A DNA stretch of 64,000 nt, taken from NCBI GenBank assembly GCA_037157565.1, contig JAZHRO010000054.1, forward strand, positions 12,631,501 to 12,695,500, written 5' to 3'. Below the pieces are notes generated by a model. The model searched no databases. It saw nothing but the letters and a program-made list of their open reading frames with translations, and had not been told where the DNA came from. The translations under genes and the position numbers were made by a program. This DNA comes from Thalassia testudinum. Its lineage: Eukaryota > Streptophyta > Magnoliopsida > Alismatales > Hydrocharitaceae. Each line of letters starts with the position of its first letter. Position 1 is the first letter of the stretch. This document shows, piece after piece, positions 56,196 through 64,000 of this stretch.

Positions 56196-57659
56196 AAATG
56201 TGATAGGACTTCGTTCCATTACAAGTTCGAGGTTTGTTGAGGTATGTGAACCTGCCGTCGAAGCCCCCACTACTCCTGGGTTTACTGGTAGAGTAGCTTC
56301 CCCTAAATTTAATTAAAACCTAAATGCATGTGTGGAATAAATGATTAGAACCTAGGATATGGCATGAATCCTTGAACGAGAAACACTTGAAATGTCTGTA
56401 ATGGATGATTGAATTGCAGTCTTGAATGAGTAGATAAAATGATAACAATTGTCTGTAAATAAATAACAGCTGCCTATGAAATGTAAAGTACTTGTGCTAT
56501 CAAACTGTTGCATATAAATTCCGGTTATATACGATACATGACATAATACGAGCTGCATGTATAACGAGCGCATGTTACCTCTTAGTGTAGAGGGGTGCTT
56601 GCCGCCTTCGGGTTGAGACCTGGGGTGGGTTTGGCCACTTTGCACCGACTCTGTGGCCCTCGTGTACACTGTATTGGGGAGAGCTACTAGTGTAGGGAGA
56701 GAGCTAGCCACCTCACGGGGCCCATGATTCAGCTAGCTACCCTACACCGACTGGTTAGGCCCACTGGGCAAACTAGGGTAGTAAGGCGAGGGTGCGCGAA
56801 CTGTAGAGGGATGAGACTCCTGTTTGGTTACTGTGAGGGGCTAGATCCCTGTTACTGAGAGGGTTAGGCCCTATACTGGTTCCGTGCTGTACTTTGGGTG
56901 CACCCACTAACGGAAACGACTAACCGCATGCCAGTGCGGGGTAGCTACCCGTGCGCTTATCGCGCGTGTCGTAGTCATCGTTACGTCTGTCCGTGACCTT
57001 AGGGTGGTTGACTGGGTGTAGGATCACCACAGGGGACTCTCCCGGCCAGGAGAGCACCACGTGTGCCTTTTACTCTTCAGAAAAGACTGCAATCAAGATC
57101 GATCCCACGAGGAACATTCAATATCAAGAAAGAGATCTGATAAATAAACCAATGGGTAAAAAGGGAATAACTTGTGAAATAATGTAATTGAATAACAACA
57201 ACTACCTGTCCACTTTTACTGCTTTAGTTAGTTGGTTGCCACTCTACTCAGCGTTTGCTAACTTTGTGTACTCATAACCCTTTTCAGGTCTAGGTGTTGA
57301 GCAGCTAGAGCCTACGGCTACAGAAGGTGCTGGGCCCAGTAGAGCTCAGTAGTTGTAGCTTCTTTGTTATATTTCTTTCTGTTGTAGTGAGTAGACTCTT
57401 GCACCTTTACGTTTGTACTCGTACATTCTGTACTTTATATTCTTGTACCTGGTTACTTTTCTATTGTTGTGGTGATATGTACTGTAGCATTTTTTATTTC
57501 CTTACTGCTGTACTTTTCTTACTGTTTGTTACTTAGCATAGTGAATGTGGTTTACTTTCCTACTTTTTGGTTACTTTCTCATTGGACAACTGGGTCTTGG
57601 GATTAGTCTAGTCGGTTCGGTCTCGCGTCCTGTTGGAATTCGGGAACCGGATCGTAACA
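56196..57659 (+). mobile_element. LTR-B copy 2, 5' truncated
   Basis: Starts inside LTR-B at the GTGATAGGA block that in copy 1 lies at about 40219 and runs to the same terminus, ATCGTAACA. About 260 bases (50268-50530 of copy 1) are missing internally. It is not interrupted at the site where element 2 sits in copy 1 (TAGAGTAGCTTCCC near 56290), so it preserves the empty site for that insertion. Confidence 0.9.
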
Positions 57660-58087
57660 AATTCCTCCTTCGTCTATCCACACTCAGTTAAGTCCTCTCT
57701 CTCTCTTCTCATCATTTTTCTATCATTTATTTCTGCAAACATGCTTCGACGCTCACAAAGCACCACCACCTTCTCCACCTCCGGCTCGACCTCCGATGAG
57801 GTGTTCCTACCACTTCACGCCTCCATCCGCCTCGCCAACTACCTCACAAGAACTGCCACACCTCACTGACCCTAAACCCTCACTCCATTCACCGTGCCAA
57901 GCCCTCGGTACTTCCCCCGAACACACCCACCTTCGCACCCACAGGGTGACCTAGGCAAGCACGCTCAGGCCACCCCACGCCACGTCGACCATTGTACCAC
58001 CTTCGCTGTGTTCAGGCGAAGCTCCCTGCATTTTCTGACTTGACCGCAAGGCCATTTTCTTGCTAACAGGTTTGAGGCCTTCGTCGC
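57660..58087 (+). mobile_element. LTR-C copy A2 (segment next to LTR-B)
   Basis: Matches 51630-52060 closely, beginning at exactly the same base after the LTR-B terminus and ending with GTTTGAGGCCTTCGTCGC. It is interrupted at 58088 by the minus-strand LTR-C element, so its continuation lies outside the window. GTCGC (58083-58087) should be the target-site duplication of that element. Confidence 0.85.
57741..57869 (+). other. Small ORF (42 aa) in LTR-C copy A2, function unknown
   Basis: MLRRSQSTTTFSTSGSTSDE then FLPLHASIRLANYL, same length and frame as 51707-51835. Not recognised as any known family. Confidence 0.25.
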
Positions 58088-60923
58088 TGATAACGGTTTG
58101 GCTGGTAGAGCTTGTTTGCGTTTGTTGTATGTCAAGTTACAGTCGTTGTAGTAATAAGACAGCTACCAGATTATCATTACAAATTTTTTTACTTGGAAAT
58201 GATTTTCCTGAGGTCTAACTCAGGGAGCTACTGGAATTCTAGAAATACGAAGGTTCTCTATTAGATTACAAAAATAAGAGAGAGGGAGAGAGTGAGAAAG
58301 TCTGTCTTGGCGTCTTCTTATCTTCTTCTCTTTCTATCTTTTTTCTTCTTTCAACTGCTCTCCTTTTCTTCTTCTTTCTCTTCTTCTCTGCTCACGGCTG
58401 TGTCTTCTCTCTTCTTTTCTTCCGCAGAGTTCTTTGTCTTCTGCTCTTTTTTTTTTTTTCTTTATTCTTCTCTTTCTTTTGCTCTGGCGGCTATGTCTTC
58501 TTCCCTCTTTTTCTTCTTCTTCTTCTTCAGCCTTCTTCTTTCTTTCTTTTGTTGCTTTCTCTCCTCTAGCCACTGCTCAACCGTTGTCTGATGTAGTGGT
58601 CAGACGACTTAACTGTAGGTTTGCTACAGTGCTTCTCTTCTTCTTTTGTTTCTTCTCTCTTGCTTCTCTTTCTTCTTCTCCGCTTCTTCTTCTTCCTCTC
58701 TGCCCTGAGCGGCTAAGGCTTCGGCCGCCTTCCTTCCTTCTTCTCCTTCTTTCCTTCCTTCTCCTTCTACTCCTGCACGCTCACACAAGGATTAGAAAGC
58801 AAAACATACCCCTACCCTTCCCCGCGTCTCTCTCTTTCTCAAATTTCTCTCATAGGATCACTCTTCCAGAGCCGGGTATTCGAGTACGGGTATCGCGCCC
58901 GGGATCAGGTCCACCGGCGTGCGGTGGTGGGCGAGGAGTGCACGATTTTGGGTAATCGGATCCTGCCCAGACCCGCGGGGCGTGGCGCGTGGCGTGCGTG
59001 AGGGACCTGACTCCTGTGTTCGAAGGCGAATAGCCTTGAACACTTTTCAAATTTATGTGCGGGTACTTAGCCACGCACTTCCGAGGTGGGACTAAAGTCC
59101 CACCTCCCAGATTGGCGCTCGCAGCTGAGGAAGCTGCAGGCAATTGCAGCAGCGTGCGAGGCCTTCGCCCCAGCTGCAGGCCTGGGATGTTTCGCGGAGG
59201 CAAGCCGCGCATCCTGGGGCATGAGCCTGGGCGAGAGAGCACCTACAGCTGCAGGTGAAGGAGCTTCAGAAGCTCGGTAATGGCGGTGAAGGGGCGTTGA
59301 CCTAAAAACAAGAATACGACCTCTCGGCCCAATCAGAGGATGCAGGGAGCTTCACCGGAGTGCGACGAAGGCAGTGTGGGTGGTGGCGAGGCGTGAGGCG
59401 GCATATGGTGGTAGCCCTAGGTCGGACTGTGGTCAGAGAGGTGGGTTTGTTCGGGGGGTCGTCGGGTGGCGTTTGGCAATGGATGGGAAGGGGGGATTTG
59501 TTGAGTGGAGTGAGGGGAAGCTTTTAGGGTAGTCGGCGAGTGGAGAGAAGGTCTGTGGAGGTGGGATGAGCTCGCTGGAGAGGGTGGTCGGAGATGGAGC
59601 AGGCGGAGGTGGAATTCTTGTGCGGTGAGGCGAAATGATAAATTGAGAGAGGGAAAATGTAAGGGAGGAGGAGAGGAAGATATTTACCTAGGTTTTGGAC
59701 GAAGGGGGAGGGCGGAGCCACTGGCTCGTACCTGCCAGAGCTGGGGAAGAAAGGGCCCTGGAGGAGGAGTGCGGCGACAAGGAAGCAGGCGGAGGGCGCT
59801 GACAGGTACAGCACGGCATAGACGAGAGGGCTAGGAGAACCCTGCTGCAGGTAAGGCGGCAGAGCGACGAGAAGGAAGAGGAGGGAGTCGCCGGAAGCTG
59901 CGGGCCGTCTGATGGAGGAGGAGGGGATGAAGTGGGGGGGTGTTCTCCGTCAAAGAGAGCTTGAAGGAACCCGCAGGGGGTGCCGATCCTTATAAAGGGG
60001 CTGGCGCAGAGGGAGGCGCGGGCTAGCGATGTGCCAGCCTCGCCGGAGCGTGGCCGGAAAGGGGACCCATACCTTCCGCGCGTTCACACGGAAGGTATGG
60101 GGGTTGGCAGAGAGCATAGCCGGGTCCCTGCGACAGAGGACGTCGTAGGGAACCCCGCGTCTGTTTTGCAGGGCGGTCACCCCTCTCTGCGCGGCGCCAT
60201 GCTCTGCGCAAAGTCGCCGGAGCATGGTGCTGCGCAGAGTTTTGCAGGAGGGACCGTTCTGCAAAGAACAATGAAAAAGCTAGGAGCCAAAATGCAAGGG
60301 TTTCGAAAGATAAGGGTCAAAAAGTAAACGAAGAGGACCAAATTGCAAAGTTGGTCAAGGAGGTCTCTTCTTAGGCTCAAGTTTTTATACAAGACCAATT
60401 TGAACCTAAGAATTTTAATGGTGAATTTTATTTCTAGGTTGGACCATGTTTGACTAGCCAATTTACGTAAAAACCCAAATTAAGTCATTAATTGAGCATG
60501 GTTCTCTTTTTAGGTCAAAATAGGTTTCTAAGGCCAAATTGAAGGTTCTAAACCCTAGAGATTATTTTTCTATGAATTTTATAGGATTTAGTTGATTTTT
60601 ATCCTACTTCAAACCTCGTGAATTGATGTGGGTTTGTTTTAGGGTTACAGAATGTCATTTAATCTCTTGAAGTTGCTATAACCCTTTTTAAATCAGATCA
60701 TCCCACTTTTCTTCTTATTAAGCTAGTTTGACCCGTGTTTGGACCCTTCATTACCCTGTTTTCCAACTGTATTGGTGAAATTGCAGTTTTACCCCTTATG
60801 ATGTATTTTCTTCTTAAACTCAGAATTCTCTGGGTTAAGCCTTTCTCTGGGTTTTGTAGGAGCTTTTTCTTACATATCTGGGTTAGATTGTGCTAGTTAG
60901 AGTTCATGATGAGGTTCTCATCA
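58088..60923 (-). mobile_element. 3' LTR of minus-strand Athila/Tat-like element (LTR-C)
   Basis: Read on the minus strand, TGATGAGAACC at 60923 to CCGTTATCA at 58088 (2836 bases) has the TGAT...ATCA ends typical of Athila-type LTRs. A purine-rich tract (GGCATGGGGGTA, about 60924-60936) directly precedes it. TTTATAAGG (59989-59997) is the TATA-like box. Perfect or near-perfect inverted repeats lie upstream of it at 60066-60101 and 60184-60233, and downstream at 59083-59106. A long CT-rich stretch (58290-58800 on the plus strand) lies toward its 3' end. Open frames on either strand are composition artefacts. Confidence 0.8.
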
Positions 60924-62499
60924 TACCCCCATGCCTAACTTTTGCTAGTCCCTTAGCAAAAACTTAAGGTTTCAACCCTTGTTCTAGACCATGAAGTTCT
61001 TAATGATTTCAGATAAGTGCTTTTTCATTTGAAACCTAGATTAGGTTACAATGCTAACCATAGGCCTAAAAGGTACTCTAGTACCAACCAAGATCCAGAT
61101 CTGTCAAGCCTCAGCCTCAGTTATTAGCAAAGATTTTTAAGGCCTACAAGAACTAACCTAAGGTTTATTGGACTTTGTGGTTAAAGCACCTGTGCTTGAA
61201 ATGATTTTTGCCCTGGCTCAGTTCGCAGTGCATTTTGTAAGAAAGAGAGATAGAAGATTTATCTGTTTGGAGAGTTTTTCTCTCTTTTCTTTTTAATTCT
61301 AGCTTAGGATTGGCTTTTCAACACGGTCTGTATCAGATTCCTTGTCCCCATCATCAATCCTTAAGGGTTCCTTGCAGTCGATGCTTCGAGATAGCACCGA
61401 CCATGGTAACCCCCGAAACCCTGGCTATTGAGATTTCGAGATAATCCCATCCATGGTGTTCCGTAGCTGAATTTAGACCCTGGCAATTGACATTTTGCGA
61501 TAATGCCATCCATGGAATCTGAACCAGCAGAGTGCTTACATGCCCCCAGTAGGATATGTAAATATCCTAAGAGACAAGCACCGAGGAGATGATATTTTGT
61601 TACGCATCTTCGAGGGGAATTTCCCACCTCTCTGCGTTGGGAACTCGTCCAAATCAACTTGTGTTGATCGGCCGCTCCTACTCTAGGTGTCATTTTCAGA
61701 ATTTTTTGCAACGCTTCTACGTGATTTTGATTTTTACGCTTACTAAACTAGGCTGTGTGTGAGGTTAGGGTACTTAAGTTACTGAGTCCCGTAAACCAAA
61801 AGTTAGTTAACGAGGCCAAATACTTCCTAAGCCTTGGACCTAATGCTTAAGCTTTTTATTTTCCTTAACCTCTTGAGGAATGTCTAGATCTTAATGGGTA
61901 CTAAGAGTCTATCCAAGAATGCCTAAGGTTTGCGTTCTTACTAATCTTACTGTGCACTTTTTAATTTTTTTCTTGTATAAGGCCTAGAACTTAGATTAAT
62001 TCCTTAGTTTCTTACTAATGACTATCACTTTTTTTTCTCATTTTTGTGCTCCTTCTTTTCATTTTGTTTCTTTTTCCTTCCTCCACAAAATTTCTTTCCT
62101 CCTCTTATTTTATTATTCTTTTGTTTTCACAAATTTTTTAATTTTTATGGTGTTTTTGGGATATGTGAATTTTTTTTTTCAAAACCTTTTCTTACAAGTT
62201 TTTGCACTTTCATACCCCCCCATGTCTAAGATTTGCAATGTCCTCATTGTGACTTAGGAGGTTTTTATTCAACTTAGTTCATTCCTTAGGACAGATATTT
62301 TGGTGAGTGAATGGGTAGGGGTGATTGTTGCGGATGATTTCTAATCTCAGATGCAAGCACCTGAGGTGGAGTCGGCTGTCTTAAAGGGTGAACCTTAAGT
62401 GCACAAAGGTGTGAAAAAAGGTTTTAGGTTTTCAAAGAGAATGTCGGGCTGCCTCCCATTGTGCGCTGAGTTTTTTGCTATCAGCTTGGCGCAATAAGG
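60924..62499 (-). other. Untranslated region between integrase and 3' LTR of Athila/Tat-like element
   Basis: About 1.6 kb with no conserved ORF. It starts, after the pol stop, with the block translating as SAHNGRQPD, a conserved leftover seen downstream of pol in Athila/Tat elements. It contains tandem CCATGG repeats near 61380-61525 and a T-rich stretch at 62020-62200. No env-like ORF is detectable. Confidence 0.55.
61380..61525 (-). repeat. Imperfect tandem repeat with CCATGG
   Basis: Three units of roughly 60 bases share CCATGGATGGSATTATC, then CGAAATCTCAATAGCCAGGG or close variants on the minus strand. They lie in the untranslated region upstream of the Athila/Tat-like 3' LTR. Confidence 0.65.
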
Positions 62500-63299
62500 T
62501 CATGGGGAATGGAGGATATAAGATGATTCAGCCAAATCAGTAGAAGTTACATCAATGAACGGTTTGAGTCTCTGGCTATTCACGAAGAAAGGTTCGGAAT
62601 CATGGCTGAGCGGACTGATCTCGATGGCTCCATTTCCAAAAATCTGTCGGACCAGGTATGGTTCGACCCACTTGGATCGCAGCTTCCTAGGGAAAAGTTT
62701 TAGTCAGGCATCAAAGAGTAGGACCTTCTGACCAGGATAAAAGATCTTTCTAGAGATATGCTTATCATGGAAGGCTTTAACCCGCTCCTTGTAGATTCGC
62801 GAGTTCTCGTACGCATCAAGGCTTAATTTATCGATCTTGCTGATTTGAAGCTTTCTGTGGGTTCCAGCCTTCGAAAGATCTAGATTACAGTTCCGTACTG
62901 CCCAATAGGCTTTGTGCTCTAGTTCGACGAGAAGGTGACATGCCTTCCCGTACACCAGTCTAAAGGGAGACATACCTAATTGGGTTTTGTGGCAGTCCTA
63001 TAAGCCCACAAGGCTTCTGGAAGTCGGGACGACCAGTCCTTCCTGTTAGGCGGAACAGTGACCTGTAGGATTTTCTTGATCTTCCGATTTTATAGTTCAG
63101 CTAGACCATTAGTCTGGGGGTGATAAGGTGTAGAGATTCGGTGAGACACCCCGTATTTGGTCATCAGTGACCTAAACTAAGCATTTGTGAAATGGGTCTC
63201 CCCGTCTGAGATGATAGCACGAGGAATCCCGAACCGTGAGAAGATATTGTGATGAATAAATTTGAGAACGATTTTGTGATCACATGTTCGGGTGGGTAT
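62500..63299 (-). pseudogene. Athila/Tat-like integrase C-terminal half
   Basis: Minus-strand translation reads [85 protein letters not shown] and RLKPFIDVTS, ending at a TGA (62500-62502). This is the integrase core and C-terminal region of Athila/Tat gypsy elements. The frame is broken by an amber in the TNA(Q)FRS motif (63177), a further stop and two frame changes. It is cut at 63299 by the LTR-A insertion; the rest of pol lies beyond the window. Confidence 0.9.
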
Positions 63300-64000
63300 T
63301 GTTAAGAATGCGCGCTTCATACGTCTTTTAAGACGTCTGGGAGGTGGCACAGACGTCTGGGAATCGGTTATTTTTGACACGCGTGATTCGTCTGCGCGCA
63401 TGAGCGCGCAGACTTGCGTACGCTCTCTCTCCCTCTCTTTTTCCCTCTCTCCTGCGGCCGCAGACCCACCCTGTCCCGCTCTCTCTCTCCTCGCGCGGCC
63501 TTGAAAGGCCACGCCCTCCCCCTCACTCCCGTCACCTCCGCCCCCTTCCTCTTCTCCTTCCAGTCGGTGCGCGAGAGCGAGCACGAGTGAGCGGCGGCGG
63601 CGAGAGCCGCGGCGGGTGCGGGAGGAGGTGCTGCGCGGGGGAGGAGGTGTCGGCCGTGAGGGCTCGAGCCTGTCGGGGCAGCGGGAGTCGGCCGGCGGGG
63701 GGCGCAGTGGGCGCGGAGCGACGTGGGAGGGCTGCTGCGGCTCGAGTAGCTGGCGGACGAGGCGCGGCGCGGCCGGGCATTGCGAGCGGAGGGCGAGTCG
63801 CGCCCTAGTTCTGGAAACTTTTCCAGAATCAGACGTTTGGGATTCTAGCCAGACGACGGGCACGACGTCTGGAAGACTGTCCAGACGTCTGAAAGGTGAG
63901 TTATTCCGTCTTCTTCATTTTCTTCGATTGACCGTACTAAGAGAGAGAGGAAATGGGTACGCGCAGGGTCTGAGATTCGCATCCAACGCGAATCAGACGT
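63300..64000 (+). mobile_element. LTR-A copy inserted in Athila/Tat integrase, incomplete at right edge
   Basis: TGTTAAGAATGCGCGC at 63300, then the AGACGTCT cluster, a perfect 10-base inverted repeat GTCTGCGCGC/GCGCGCAGAC (63389-63412), CT-rich tract, TATA-position TTGAAAGG, and donor AAAG/GTGAGT at 63896. GGTAT (63295-63299) is the expected left target-site duplication. Whether it is a solo LTR or a full element cannot be seen. Confidence 0.9.

Noticed and set aside
58292..58955. Hydrophobic Phe/Ser/Leu-rich open frames (also 52483-52822 minus)
   Set aside because: Produced by the TTC/CTT-rich (GAA/AAG-rich) tract of LTR-C. They are low-complexity translations, not membrane proteins.
61361..61711. 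116-codon minus-strand open frame with internal repeats
   Set aside because: The repeats are the CCATGG tandem units in the untranslated region of the Athila/Tat-like element. The frame has no known homologue and is explained by the tandem DNA repeat.

Overview
This is nuclear DNA from a flowering plant. It holds one intact three-exon ribosomal protein gene with a plant promoter motif, and most of the rest is LTR retrotransposons of plant lineages. I cannot name the species. The flanks of the gene and the gaps between elements are AT-rich; the long LTRs are GC-rich with CT-rich promoter leaders.

Layout. 1-4513: minus-strand remnants of a Ty1/copia (Sirevirus-like) element: decayed reverse transcriptase/RNase H, an array of short palindromes, a broken downstream ORF of the plant-transposon-protein type, and an LTR that leaves the window at the left edge. 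5107-7998: the gene for ribosomal protein eL36, complete and in frame over three exons. 8000-12223: AT-rich DNA with no recognisable gene. 12224-15068: a solo LTR of a Ty3/gypsy Tekay/Del-like family (here LTR-A) with target-site duplication ATAAT. 15069-26613: mostly unannotatable AT-rich DNA with small repeats, including a telomere-like foldback duplication. 26614-36306: complete but defective LTR-A element 1 (TSD AATAT). 36412-37903: decayed LINE on the minus strand.

37904-52920 is a nested stack. A fragment of an Athila/Tat-like LTR (LTR-C) carries a solo LTR of a second Tekay-like subfamily (LTR-B, 39156-51629, TSD GCATC). That LTR carries full-length LTR-A element 2 (40317-50000, TSD GTGGC). 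A further LINE RT fragment follows at 53219-53460. 56196-58087 is a second copy of the LTR-B/LTR-C junction. It is interrupted at 58088 by a minus-strand Athila/Tat-like element (3' LTR 58088-60923, integrase end 62500-63299). That element is interrupted at 63300 by another LTR-A copy that runs off the right edge.

Themes. (1) All LTR-A and LTR-B copies, and the unrelated copia-like region at the left, are studded with the palindromic core AGACGTCT. The clusters lie on both sides of the predicted promoter in the LTR-A copies. (2) LTR-A has a conserved consensus splice donor downstream of its TATA-like box, and element 1 has an acceptor just before the gag ATG, which suggests a spliced leader. 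(3) Both full elements share a -1 frame break in the protease and an amber codon in RNase H, so they probably descend from an already defective source copy. Most of their other stops look like C-to-T changes at CAG or CGA, as expected from methylated silent copies. (4) Promoter-proximal inverted repeats recur in LTR-A, LTR-B and LTR-C with different sequences but kept symmetry. No protein-coding host gene other than eL36 could be supported.
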